The notes beneath the pieces were generated by a model that saw nothing but the letters and a program-made list of their open reading frames with translations, was not told where the DNA came from and made no database searches. 64,000 nucleotides of DNA from Zanthoxylum bungeanum (lineage: Eukaryota > Streptophyta > Magnoliopsida > Sapindales > Rutaceae), in the NCBI GenBank assembly GCA_019454045.1, contig SKCR01026802.1, positions 52,104 through 116,103 of the forward strand, written 5' to 3'. Position numbers and translations under genes: made by a program. Positions within the stretch are counted from its first letter, which is position 1. Every line of letters begins with the position of its first letter. Below are positions 22,321 to 33,561 of the stretch, piece after piece.

Positions 22321-22538
22321 AGTTAAACTTGTATCAACAGTAACAAAGTGTTTGGGAACAAAGAAAGCTTTATGTGAAAGGAAAAGCTTTGAGATCAAGA
22401 TTTTTTATTAAATCTGAATTACTTGAAAAACTTAATACCAATGAAAGCACAAGTTCTATTTATAGTAAACAGAGTAACCGTATAACTAATCAACAAACTC
22501 TACAAATATATTGGCTAATAATTCACATCAGCATAACA
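22321..22538 (-). repeat. 5' LTR of element A (about 218 bp)
   Basis: Ends directly at the primer-binding site. The start is taken at 22,538 (TGTTATGCTGATG) from copia convention. A canonical TATAAATAG box lies at 22,464-22,456 and a poly(A)-like AATAAAAA follows downstream. The last 51 bp recur at 3,176-3,226. The ending AACT is unusual, so the exact edge is uncertain. Confidence 0.65.
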
Positions 22539-23391
22539 AACCTAACTAATTATCTTGAAGACTATAATCCTCTGTGCTTTGTCATATAAGACTACCATAG
22601 TGCTTTACATTGATTAGCTTTGAAGATTTTGCATTATTGGGATAATGACATGCTTCATCATTATTACTTTTAAAATTCTTTATGAGAGAAAGAAGCAAGT
22701 TAAGCTTTGATTTATAAAGAAATTATAAGGGCTTAAGAATGAAACTTAATAAGGGAGATTAAACTTCTCATCATCAAAAAGAGGGGAACAAATGATGATC
22801 TTATTAGTACAAACATTCAACAGATCTTTCACAATTTTCCGCTGTATCTATGGATTCTAAATCAGGTACCCTCTATGAATCATCTGAATAATTCTCTTAA
22901 TTGTATTCTAAGCTCTTGTCATAAATATCCTATTGCAAAATAAATCATAACATATGGTGTCAAAGAAGGAACACAATCTTAAAAATCTAGGTATTCTTCA
23001 TAAAGTTAAGAAAAATCTGATGAATTTTTGGATGATAGTTTGCTGAATTCATATTTATTTTGATCTATTGATATGTTAATGGTTGTTGTTAATTGATCCA
23101 AATTTTAAGCACATAAATTTTATTGGATTAATTATTAAATCTGTGAATTTTACGATTTATGAAATATTGAAATTTGGTAAAAAAAAATCTAAATCTGAAA
23201 TTATGGAGTTGAATATTGGATATGTATTAATAAGTAAAAATCGCTTTTGCATGAAGGAATTATTGTTGTTGCTTTCGTTAACGCAGCCAACAAATAAAAA
23301 AAATGATGCAATTGCATTATTATGAAAAAGCTTTAGTTGTAAAGTCAAAGAAAGCATTTAAAACAAAAATGTGAAATGACTTTTAAAATGT
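22539..23391. other. Spacer without recognised gene
   Basis: AT-rich. Open frames at 23,083-23,325 and 23,157-23,357 overlap on opposite strands, are low in complexity and show no known motif. I see no gene. Confidence 0.6.
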
Positions 23392-23939
23392 TAGGGGTGG
23401 CAATTTGGGTCAGGATTCGTTTATTCGTTCGATTCGATTTGCTTTAAAGTGAAAACGGGTTTGAAAATATGGTATCGTTTAATAAATGGGTCAATTCGAT
23501 TTGATTCGTTTATTAAACGAATCGAATACGAATTTAAGCTCATTGATTTGTTTATTCGTTTAGGATTCATTTTATTATTTTTATTTATTATTTCTTGTTA
23601 ATTTTAAATTAAGATTCGAGAAGTTATAGCTAATTACCATAGAAAAAGTAATATTTTCGATATTTGGTGATTTATTTTTAGTAAATATATTAATTACATA
23701 TTTCATACGTATATATTTATGAAGAATTAATGTAAATCAAGTGTGATAAATTATTTTATTAAATAATATCATGACTAAACGAATATTCGTATTCGATTCG
23801 TTTAATAAACGAATCGAATATGAATCCTGATATTACGATTCGTTTAATAAACGAATCGAATACGAATCCATCATATTTTGATTCGATTCATTTAGGATTC
23901 GATACAAATTTGATTCGTTGATTCATTTTACCACCCCTA
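23392..23939. mobile_element. hAT-type MITE-like element (548 bp)
   Basis: Ends are inverted repeats: TAGGGGTGGCAA at the left and TTTACCACCCCTA at the right. The interior is built from repeated ATTCGTTTAATAAACGAATC-like palindromes and GATTCGATTCG units, with no coding frame. TAGGGGTGGCAA-type ends are typical of plant hAT MITEs. The flanking octamers TAAAATGT and AAAAAGGT agree at 6 of 8 bases, consistent with a decayed 8-bp target duplication. Confidence 0.72.
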
Positions 23940-23944
23940 AAAAA

Positions 23945-24008
23945 GGTTGGGCTACCGACAGCTTCTCTTGAAACTGTCGGGCGCGTGCTTGCATGCGCGC
24001 AACCCTTT
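23945..24008. repeat. Clustered inverted repeats (branched hairpin)
   Basis: Outer arms AGGTTG and CAACCCT enclose two inner inverted repeats: CCGACAG (23,955-23,961) with CTGTCGG (23,974-23,980), and GCGCG with CGCGC within 23,981-24,000. GC-rich against an AT-rich background. Confidence 0.6.
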
Positions 24009-24849
24009 ATGGTTAATTTCACCTGCCCCTAGATAATAGGATATATGCCCCAATTATTATAATTTGATCCCCAAATTTCATTTTAATTTCAATTTTTCCC
24101 AAAATTTAAATATAAAGTCATAATTAATTATTTATAACAATTTAAGAAATAAATTGTTATCTCATAAAGTATTATTTATACATAAGTATAAAAAAAATTG
24201 TCATTTATTTGAGAGAATTAATTATCTCTCATAAAGAAAAATTTCAATGCAATTAACTTATTTGTGACACATAAATAAATATAAAAATTAATTTATCTCA
24301 TAAATTATGTCACAATATTTAAGAATGTAATTTTATGGACAATTCAGCCCATTGTTTATAAAGAATAAATTACATTATTAAGGTTATTTTTCAAGATAAT
24401 ATAAATTATATCCCGATGTGAGAATTGCTTATGAGTTAAGTGAAATTGCAGCCACCAAATTGACATTTTCATTAAATTTTTTAAGTGATAACACTCTCAC
24501 ATGATTTAGGGATGTTTTTATTTTTTGATGTGCAGTCTTCTGTCCAAAGATGTGGATTGTATATTAAATTTTAGAAATATTTCATATGAGACATACGGTT
24601 GGGAATAGACTAGTCTGAAAGGTTTATTCACCCAAAGGTGGTAAACTTACGAGGATTGGATAAGTTTTTGAATCGTCTTATATGAATAAATTTTAATTAT
24701 ATATTGTATATTCTGCCCAAAGGTGTTTATACAGTGATGTGCTAAAATTCTTGGTAAAATACTCTTTTATGACTTATAGTATTATTTATTACCTTTTTGT
24801 TGTGCTTAAACTAAAGAATTGCATTGTTATTTGTTTTTTAGTCATTTTT
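24009..24849. other. Probable 5' flank or leader of element J
   Basis: AT-rich, non-coding. A repeated motif (GTCCAAAGATG, CACCCAAAGGTGG, GCCCAAAGGTG) occurs at about 24,545-24,730. No LTR pair or primer-binding site could be defined. Confidence 0.4.
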
Positions 24850-25700
24850 TAAGTTAACAACAACACTGTGACTATAGAGATGTTAATTGACTTCAATTTT
24901 AAAGTGTGGAAGAGAGATGTGCAGTTGGCTATGGAATTAGCAGATATACATATAGTTATGACTACTCCAAAACCAGCTGATATTAATAGTTCCAGTACTG
25001 ATACGGATAAGCAGCTGCATATAGTATGTCATAAGTCAAATCGTATGTGATATTTGACTATAAAGAGATCTATTCTTGAGCATTTGCTAAGTGGTCTTCG
25101 AGAAACCGCAATAGTAAAAGATTTCTTGACAGCTGTATCTGAAAGATATAAAGTCTCAATCAATTCAGTAATAGGTACCCCTCTGAAGCAATTATACTCA
25201 ATGAAATATAATGGTAATGGAGGTGTTAGGGTATACATTTTGATGATGGTCCATATTCAGAACAAGTTGAAAAATCTTAACATTGTTCTACCCGATGCTT
25301 GCATTGTCCATCAAGCATTGAATACTCTGCCTTCAGAGTTTGGTACAATGGTAACTACTTACATTTAGAGGGAAGAACCCTGGAATATTAATGATTTCAT
25401 TGCCATATGTGTTGTTGAGGAAGAGAAACTCTAGGTTGGGCATATAGATGCAACTCTCCTTGTTTCTAAGCCTCGCAAGAACAAGAAGAGTTGGTAATGT
25501 TCAAAATTACAATAAAACTGGTCAGATAAGTGTTGTGAGTGGTATTAAAGGGTCTTCAAGAAAGAACTTAAATATAATTTTATTTTTTTGTACAAATAAA
25601 GGGCATATGAAGTTAGAGTGTTTCAAGTATAAAGTTTGGTTAGAGAAACATGGACATGCATGTAACTCTTTGATTTTTGTTGTATATGAATCCAATTTTA
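24850..25700 (+). pseudogene. Element J Gag
   Basis: Frames at 24,868-25,050, 25,054-25,368 and 25,448 onward join into a copia Gag: FNFKVWKRDVQLAMELAD, SILEHLLSGLRETAIVKDFL, LYSMKYNGNGGVR and HQALNTLPSEFGTMV. The zinc knuckle is seen as FFCTNKGHMKLECFKYKVWLEK; its first Cys is replaced by Phe, so the CX2CX4HX4C motif is broken. At least two in-frame stops occur. Confidence 0.82.
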
Positions 25701-26106
25701 TTATGCCACATCCAGTTCTTGGTGGCTTGACAGTGGAGCAACTAATCATGTTGTTTTCACATTGCAAGGATTAATAAACAAGAGGAAACCAAATAAGGAT
25801 GAGTTCTAGCTCATAGTTGGTAATATTGAATTGATGGATGTACATTATGTTGGAGATATTTGTATAAAACTATACTCCAATTATGAACTTGGTTTGACAA
25901 GTGTTTTGTATGTATTATCTTATAGACGAAACTTGATATCAGTATCTGTACTCGACAAACAAGGTAATGGTTTTGAGTTTAATAGAGGTTATGTATTTGT
26001 ATATTTTAACTCAAATAAAGTTGGCCATTGTGTTTTATCATACATATTATACAGTCTCTGCTTGACATCAATTCAAGTCTATTCCAATTCGTATAATGTT
26101 GAATAA
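25701..26106 (+). pseudogene. Element J protease
   Basis: The active site is intact as LDSGATNHV (DSGAT codons at 25,729-25,743), in a different frame from the Gag tail. The downstream fold segment VLYVLSYRRNLISVSVLD at about 25,905-25,960 matches the usual protease-to-integrase linker. Frameshifts and stops prevent a product. Confidence 0.8.
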
Positions 26107-26139
26107 GTTGCCGAAAAACCCTTAATAAAGGAAAATTCA

Positions 26140-27060
26140 TCCATGTTGTGGCATAAAAGACTTGGCCACATTTCTATGAAAAGAGTAGAGTAAAAAACTT
26201 AATAAAGTATGATATCTTTCCTACTCTTGACTTTAGTAAGCTTGAAACATGTGTTGATTGTTATAAGAGTAAACTAACCAAAATCAAGAAAAATGAACCT
26301 ACTAGTAGCTCCGATCTTTTACAAATTATTCACACAGACATAAGTGGACCTTATTCACCCACATTTTACAATAATAAATATTATATAACATTCATTGATG
26401 ATTTTTTCCCAATATGGATATTTGTACTTGATTAAAGAAAAGTATGAAGCCCTTGATAAATTCAAGATCTTCAAGACTGAAGTTAAGAAACAGCTCGGAA
26501 AAATTATCAAGATTGTTAGGTATGACCGGGGTGGTGAGTATTATGGTAAACATAGGGTCAGTGGATAAATAAATGGACTGTTTTCCAGATACTTAGAAGA
26601 TTATGGAATAGTAAGTCAATTTACTATGCTATGTAGTCCTGAACATAATGGTGTGACCGAAAGGTGGAATTGCACCATTAAAGAGATCGTAAAGAATGTG
26701 ATGTCTAGAACTAATCTTCCAGACTTCCTTTGCGGTGAGGCAATTAAAATAGCCTTATAAATCCTTAATAAAGTTCCAAGTAAGTCTGTTTCTAGAACTC
26801 TTTTTGAAATATGGACTGGTAGGAAACCTAGCATGAGTCATGTCCGTGTTTGGGGGTGTCATTCAGAAGTACCCCTTTATAATCCCACTTTAGGTAAGTT
26901 GCAATCCAGATCTACTCGTTGCTATTTTTTAGGATACCCTAATCATTCTAAAGGCCATAGATTCTACTTTAGTGAATGGGGTTCTAGGATTGTAGAATCA
27001 CAAACAACTAAGTTCTTGGAATTTGATGTGGCTGATAAAGATAATCATACATAAATCTCA
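26140..27060 (+). pseudogene. Element J integrase
   Basis: Zinc-domain start MLWHKRLGHIS at about 26,143. Core traces include DRGGEYYGK at about 26,523 and a PEHNGV-like trace near 26,640. The C-terminal SHVRVWGCHSEVPLYNPTLGKL and RCYFLGYP frame is open at 26,833-27,054. More than ten stops or shifts disrupt it. Confidence 0.8.
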
Positions 27061-27117
27061 AATCAATGACAACATACCATAATTGTTCATATACCTATAC
27101 CGATAAAGTGTGAGACC

Positions 27118-28140
27118 TTGGAACCTACACCTACGACTAATCCAGTTATGGAGGAGGAACCCATACAGGTAAACGAGGTTCCGTCATTACATGATGTAGT
27201 TGCAGAGGTTCCATTAAGAAGGTCAAACAAGCTGAGGCGGTCTGCTGTTCCCTCTGATTATGAAGTTTATTTAAATGAGATTGAGTATGAAATATGCCAT
27301 TCTGCTGATCCAATAACTTTTAAAGCTATTTCTACTTCTCAATCTGATCAATGGTGGAATGCAATGAGGGATGAAATGCAATATATGTGATATAATGGTT
27401 TGTGGCAGCTTATTGAATTACTTGAAGGTTGTAGACCTATTGGCTGTAAATTGGTCTATAAGACCAAGAAAGACTCCAAAAGGAATATTGAGAGGTTTAA
27501 AAGCAGATTAGTTGCCAAGTGATTTACTCAGAGAGGAGGAATTGATTACACTGAAACTTTTTTTCCTGTATCTTCTAAAGATATATTTAGAGTAATCATA
27601 GCACTAGTAACTCATTATGATTTAGAGCTACATCTGATGAATGTTAAAACTGCATTCATAAATGGAGAATTAAGCAAAGAGGTCTATATGGTACAACATG
27701 CAGGATTTCAGAAAGATTAGTGAAAATCATCTTGTTTGTAGACTTAAAAAGTCTATTTATGGTTTAAAAAAAGCCTCTCGACAATGTTACCTAAATTTGA
27801 AAATGTAATTTCCCCTTTAGGCTTTGTGGAAAGTAAAGTTGATAGATGCATATGAGCAAATTTATCTTTCCTATGCTTTATGTAGATGATATTTTTCTTG
27901 CATGTAAAGATCTAGGAATGCTGCATGAGGTAAAGCAATCATTTTCTAGGAATTTTTATATCAAAGATCTTAAAGAAGCATCTTTTGTTATGGGTATTGA
28001 AATCCACAAAGATAGAACTCGAAAGGTATTAGGTCTCTATCGAAAGGCATACATTGAACGAATACCAAAGAGATTCAGTATACATGATTGTAAATCTTGG
28101 GATATGCCAATTGCTAAAAGTGATAAATTGAGTCTGGCAT
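27118..28140 (+). pseudogene. Element J reverse transcriptase
   Basis: RT traces in order: SDQWWNAMRDEMQYM, GCKLVYKTKKDSKRNIERFKSRLVAK, VKTAFINGELSKEVYMVQ, then after a shift LYVDDIFLACKDL with the catalytic YVDD kept, and FVMGIEIHKDRTRKVLGLYRKAYI. Several stops and frameshifts make it non-functional. Confidence 0.83.
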
Positions 28141-28866
28141 AGTCACTTGAGAATGAAGTTGAGAAAGATTCCAGGAAGGCAGTGTCATATGCTAGTGCAG
28201 TAAGAAGCCTAATGTATGCACAAGTATGCACTAGACCTGACATTGCATTTGCAGTTGGTGTACTGGGAAGATTTTTATCTAATCCCATAAAGGAACATTG
28301 AACTGTTACAAAGAGAGTTATTAGATATCTTGAGGGGATTAAAGATTTTTGTATTGACATATAAAAAGGTTGAAAATATTTAACTAGTAGGGTATACGTA
28401 CTCTGACTTTGCTGGTTGTTCAAATGATAGAAAATCTACCTCATGATATGTGTTTATGCTAGCAGGTGAAACTATATCTTGAAAAGGTGTCAACTAAACA
28501 TTAGTAACTTCTTCCATAATACAGGCTAAGTTTGTAGCATGTTTTAGTGCAGCGTCACATGCTTTTTGGCTTCGAAATCGCATTACAGAAATGTCAATTG
28601 AGTCCATTTCGAGACCTATAAAGTTGTATTTTGATAATCATTCAGTTGATTTATTTGCGAAAAATAATAAGAATATCACTGCAAAACATATGGAGGTCAA
28701 ATACTTGACAATTAAGGAGTTAGTAAAGAAATGTAACATAATGGTAGAGCATATTGGTACAGATGACATGATTAATGATCATTTGACCAAAGGTCTTCGA
28801 CCCATTATTTATGCTAAGCATGTTGCTAGTATGGGTTTAGTAAAGTCTTTTGATACCCTAGGTTAG
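28141..28866 (+). pseudogene. Element J RNase H
   Basis: Begins with SYASAVRSLMYAQVCTRPDIAFAVG-type codons and continues through stops to an open C-terminus at 28,591-28,866: KLYFDNHSVDLFAKNNKN, KHMEVKYLTIKELV and MINDHLTKGLRP, ending MGLVKSFDTLG. Members of this family normally carry these RNase H motifs. Confidence 0.82.
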
Positions 28867-29523
28867 TGTGAGGCATCATTGCTCTATGTTATTTTGTATT
28901 TTGCAATGATTATCTATAAAGGTGCATCTTTATTGGAAGATATTAATGTCTATTGTTTGATATATCATTGTGTAAAGTCTTATGATGTGTGTCATTCATA
29001 AGCATTGGCTTGGGGCATAAAGTTAAAGAGCCTTTTGGTATGTCTTGTAACACATAAAGTTTATCTCGAGATAATAAAGATATAAAAGACATACATGCTT
29101 ATTATTTAACCCTTGATTTCTCATACGTGCCTAGGCTGTATAAAGTAGAGAAATTGATGATCATATAATAAAATTATACACTTGGTTATCATATATTTAA
29201 ATTAATATTTGCATGTTCAATTATCACACATTAACATAATAATTTTAAGTGATAAAGTTGATATTAGTAATATAATATTTGTTGAGAATTAAAGTGTAAC
29301 ACTAAGAATGAATGCCTAAAATTTTCTATTGAGAAAGTTACTAAGGAAATTCTGATACCAAGGCGATTAGAGCCTAAAAGGGCAAAGATTTAAGTGGTTA
29401 GGCTGGACCCCCCACGTCCTCTGTGAATTTTCCTTTATTCACATATCACAAAAGATTTTTAGTCACAAATTCGAAAACTTATATTATTTGATGTAATTTC
29501 ATTATTATCCAAAATAATAACAA
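28867..29523 (+). other. J 3' region and I 5' boundary
   Basis: AT-rich and non-coding. A decayed primer-binding-like GGCGATTAGAGCC lies at about 29,365-29,377, which could be the I primer site. No I 5' LTR is recognisable, so I seems truncated here. Confidence 0.4.
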
Positions 29524-30440
29524 GTGGAATTTTGGTGTAACACACAAACCAGATCATATTTTGTAGACTTATTGGTAAATGTTTCAACTTTTCAATTATA
29601 CAGGGCTATTGGAAATATCACAGTACCAGTTTCTCATGGGGAGAAACCGAATAAGTTCGATGAACAAACTTCAAACAGTGGCAAAGCAAAATATTATTCT
29701 ACTTGACTATATTGCAGTTGGCTAAGTTTCTCAAGGAAACCCTCTGAGCCCTATGGAGGGAGAAACTGAAGCACCTTGGCAACTTTATGTAAGAAATACC
29801 TCTTAGACGGTCTTGAAAATATATTGTATAATGTGTGTTAATGCATGAATTTTGCAAAGAGTCTATAGGAACTTCTTGAGAAAAAAATATAAAATAGAAG
29901 ATGTCGGATAAGACAAATTTATCGTAGGTAGGTTCATAAACTACAAAATAGTAGATCCAAGTACGGTAATGTCTCAGTTGGGTGAACTGCAGTTGACCAT
30001 TCATGAAATATTGGATGAAGGAATGAAACTCTATGAGACATTTCAGGCTGCCATAATCAATGAGAATTTACCTCCATTAAAGAGGACTTCAGGATTTATT
30101 TAGGAGTTGGATTGCGAATTGACGAGGACAATAAGATTTCCGAGAAGGCTAGCTACAAGACCATAAAGTCTAAGGCCAACATCGTTGAGGGTGGAAAGAG
30201 TAGCAAAAAAAGAAAAAATAGTGGAGCTGATTCTTCCAAGAGAGCAAGAAGTTTAAGAAGTTCAAGAGGAAGTGCTACGTTTGTGGGAAAACTGTCACAT
30301 GGCAAATGATTGGAGAAATAATAAGTCTTAGGACAAGGGCAAGAAAAAGAAAAATCCATTGTCAATGAAGATGAGTTGATGTCTGATGAAATTTCAGAGA
30401 TAGTCCTTTTAGCGGATGTGATATAAGCCAACTTAGTTGA
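29524..30440 (+). pseudogene. Element I Gag
   Basis: Opens with VPVSHGEKPNKFD at about 29,630, a widespread copia Gag motif. Broken segments continue, and an open stretch at 30,112-30,309 has MRIDEDNKISEKASYK, where relatives have LRIEEDNR. A knuckle begins CYVCGK, then a shift puts HMAND in another frame and the last Cys reads Trp. The region between is full of stops. Confidence 0.78.
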
Positions 30441-30795
30441 TAACCCGAGAGATCGGTGTATAAACACGGGGGCTACTAGTCATATCTATGCTGACAGTAA
30501 GATGTTTTCCTTCTATCAGAAGGTTGAGTGTGGTGATCATTTGACCATGGGAAACTCGTCTTCATCCAGGGTGATTGGACGAGGCATAATGGTTTGGAAG
30601 ATGACATCCAGAAAGCAGTTTACATTGATGAATGTCTTGCATGTTCTGGATATTCGGAAGAACTTAGTTTCAGGTTTTCTTTTATCAACAAGAATGGTTT
30701 TAAGCTTGTATTGGTTTATGATAAATTTTTATTACAAAAAATGATGCATATGTTATTAAAGTGCACCTCATTGAAGGTCTCTTTAAATATATGTA
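30441..30795 (+). pseudogene. Element I protease
   Basis: Active-site region reads [12 protein letters not shown]: the catalytic Asp is Asn (AAC at 30,463-30,465). Downstream [22 protein letters not shown] is well kept. The change alone would abolish proteolysis. Confidence 0.8.
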
Positions 30796-31900
30796 ATGAC
30801 TGTGATGCGTAATGACACAAATAATAATAAAACTTCTACTTTTACTTATATTATTGAGCCACAAAATGTATGGCATGGAATGTTAGGAGTTAATTATGAC
30901 ATTGTGCGTAGATTAATTAACATGGACCTTATACCAAAATTTACCATAGATAACCAACATAAATACGAAGCTTGTGTGGAATCTAAATTTAGTAGAACAT
31001 CATTTCATTCCATAGAACGAAATTATGAACCATTAGAACTCATTCACATTGATGCGTGTGATATGAATATCGTGCGAACAAGAGATGGTAAAAAATACTT
31101 TGTCACTTTTATCGATGATAGAATAAGATTTTGTTATATGTATTTGCTGAGAAGCAAAGATGAAGTTATTGAGAGCTTTATACACTACAAGAATGAAGTT
31201 GAAAATCAAATAGGCAAAAGGATCAAAAGAATTATGAGTGATAGGAGAGGTGGATACGTATCACCATTTGGTGAATATTGTTCCAACCATGGAATTATTC
31301 ACTAAACTACTACTCATTATTCGCCTCAACAAAATAGGATTACGGAACGCAAAAACTGAACGTTGAAGAAAATGATGAATGTTATGTTGACAAGTTCAAG
31401 TTTACTTCAGAACTTGCGGAAGGGAGCCCTACTTTCCGCCAACTACGTTTTGAACATCTATCTTATAAAATATTGGACAATACTCTATATGAATTGGGGA
31501 AAGATCACACACCTTCCTATAAATACCTAAAAATGTGGGGGTGTCTCGTTAAAATGATGGTACCTGAACCTAAAAATGTAAGAATAAGATAAAAAATTAT
31601 CGACTGTATATTCATTGGACATGTTCACAATAGTAGCGCGTATCGATTCTTGGTAGATAAATATTAGATTCTTGACATCAATCCAAACATGATAAATCAG
31701 TCAAAGAATGCGGCATTCTTTGAAGAGATAATTCCTGGTAAAGAAAATGAAATAATAGAGTCTCTCAAAAAAACTATTGACACTGTTACAAGTAGTGATC
31801 AAGTTAACCAAGAATCAGCTGAACCTGAAAAATATAAAGGAAAATGAACCTAGATGTAGCAAAAGAGAAAGAATGTCTAAGTTATTTGGACCTTATTTTC
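30796..31900 (+). pseudogene. Element I integrase
   Basis: Open from 30,796 to 31,305. The zinc domain is damaged (WHGMLGVN lacks the second His; YEACVES lacks the first Cys). Core residues HIDACD, FVTFIDD and IMSDRRGGY are present; after a stop, the third acid appears in QQNRITERKN at about 31,330. The rest is broken by many stops. Confidence 0.82.
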
Positions 31901-31918
31901 TGACATGCCTGTTAGAAA

Positions 31919-32823
31919 ATGAGCCTCAAAGCTATTGAGAACCGATGTCTTCTTCGGATGCTCTGTTATGGAAAGAGGTTATCAATAGTGAGATTGATTC
32001 AATTCTACAAAACCATACTTGGGAGTTGGTTGATAATAGTGAGATTGATTCAATTCTACAAAACCATAATTGGGAGTTGGTTGATCTTCCTCTGGGTAGT
32101 AAGATTCAATCCTACAAAACCATACTTGTGAGTTGGTTGATCTTCCTCTGGGTTGTAATACACTTGCTACAAATGGATTTTCAAATGGAAGATAAGTTAG
32201 ATAGATCAATAGATAAGTACAAGACAATACTTGTCATAAAAGGTTATAAACAAAACGAATGTCTTGATTACTTTAATACCTATTCACTAGTGACTCGTAT
32301 CACTTCAATAAGAATTCTTATAGCCATAGTAGCTATATTTGGTTTTGAAATATATCGAATGGATGTAAAGACGACATTCTTAAATGGTGAATTGGATGAG
32401 GAGATTTACATAAAACAATCAGAAAGTTTCAATATTCTTGGAAAATGACACAAGGTGTGCAAACTTGTAATCCTTGTACGGATTAAAATAAACACCTAAA
32501 TAATGGCATGGGAAATTTGACAAAGAAATGTTGTCAAGTGGATTCAAAATCAATGAGTGTGACAGGTGTGTGTACACTAAATCACTAAAAAATAATATGT
32601 CATTATGTTTCTCTTTGTAGACATTATGCTGATAATTAATAGTAATCATGATATGATTCAGTCTACTAAGAAAATTTTTACCAGCAAATTTGACATGAAA
32701 GATTTAAGAGTATCTGATTTGATTCTAGGAATTAAAATTTCCAGAACATAAGAGGGATACATATTATCTAAATCTCATTATGTTGAGAAAATACTTGAGA
32801 AATATAATAAAGGAGATATAAAC
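31919..32823 (+). pseudogene. Element I reverse transcriptase
   Basis: RT start carries an internal triplication (31,987-32,150). Then ITSIRILIAIVAIFGFEIYRMDVKTTFLNGELDEEIY is open to 32,448, followed by a decayed stretch where YVDD is not legible. SKFDMKDLRVSDLILGIKISRT near 32,680 shows the thumb region. Confidence 0.78.
31987..32150 (+). repeat. Imperfect tandem triplication in RT of I
   Basis: Copies start at 31,987, 32,038 and 32,098 (spacings 51 and 60 bp), each holding TACAAAACCATA followed by a GAGTTGGTTGAT unit. Confidence 0.85.
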
Positions 32824-33561
32824 GTGGCTAGAACTCCTGTGGACCCAACTCTTCATCTGTCAAAGAATACTAGTTCGAGCGTATCGGAATTAGAGTATTC
32901 GAGAATCATCAGAACTCTAATGTACCTCAATAATTGCATACGACCAGATATTTCTCAAGCCGTAAATAGACTTAGTAGATATACGAGTAATCTAGGACAT
33001 AATCACTGGAAGGCCAAAGTAAGAGTTTTGAGGTATCTAAGAGAAACTTTAAAATATAGTCTGCATTATACAAGATATCCCGATATCCTAGAAGGATATA
33101 GTGATGCTAACTGGATATCTGATACAGCGGATTTCAAGTCCACGAAAGGATTTGTTCTCACACTAGAGGGTGCAGTGGTAATGTGGAAATCCTCAAGTCA
33201 AACATGTATTGCCCGGCCTACTATGGAGTATGACGTCATAACATTAACCAAAGTTGTAGAAGGAACATAATGTCTTCGAATTTTTTTAGAGGATATTCCA
33301 AACTGGTCAAAACCAGTGTTAGCTATAAGCATACATTATAATAACCAATCGACTTTTTGGAGGGCCCAAATTATAATATATAATGGTAAGTCTCGACACA
33401 TATGTCAAAGACACAATATTATAAGGAAACTACTCTCAAACGATATGATTCAATATATTATATCAAATCGAAGTAAAACCTAGCGGAGCCACTTACTAAA
33501 GGTTTACCTCGAGAGAAAGTTAAGAAGTCATCTAGGGGAATGGATTTGAAGGCTATAAATT
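32824..33561 (+). pseudogene. Element I RNase H
   Basis: Open frame of 148 residues at 32,824-33,270: [40 protein letters not shown] and [20 protein letters not shown]. The following DNSA-like and LTKGL-like segments are in shifted frames up to about 33,560. Confidence 0.82.

Larger units (their letters stand above)
3176..22538 (-). mobile_element. Copia element A, split by B and E, internally deleted
   Basis: Minus-strand Ty1/copia element whose 5' part (LTR, primer-binding site, gag start) lies at 21,567-22,538 and whose remainder (gag end, protease, integrase start, LTR tip) lies at 3,176-4,396. The halves are separated by element B with a perfect CCTTG duplication, and the gag frame continues through the join: NYAQ on one side and GSYKNNRGG on the other. 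RT and RNase H are absent; integrase runs straight into what appears to be the last 51 bp of the LTR. Flanks at the two ends (TTGAC and AACCT) do not match, so the outer TSD is lost or the boundaries are off by some bases. Confidence 0.75.
24850..28866 (+). mobile_element. Copia element J, decayed coding region
   Basis: Gag, protease, integrase, RT and RNase H remnants occur in Ty1/copia order on the plus strand with many stops. LTRs could not be delimited. The family differs from A, B/D and I in Gag and RNase H motifs. Confidence 0.85.

Noticed and set aside
23083..23357. Possible small host gene
   Set aside because: Frames on both strands overlap, are Lys/Asn/Leu-rich by AT bias and have no recognisable motif.
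29353..29361. Minus-strand TGGTATCAG-like primer site
   Set aside because: No minus-strand LTR or Gag accompanies it; the plus-strand variant next to it fits element I better.
24868..33561. Idea that J and I might be host genes with introns
   Set aside because: Every exon-like segment matches copia Gag-Pol in collinear order with stops inside conserved motifs, which is transposon decay.
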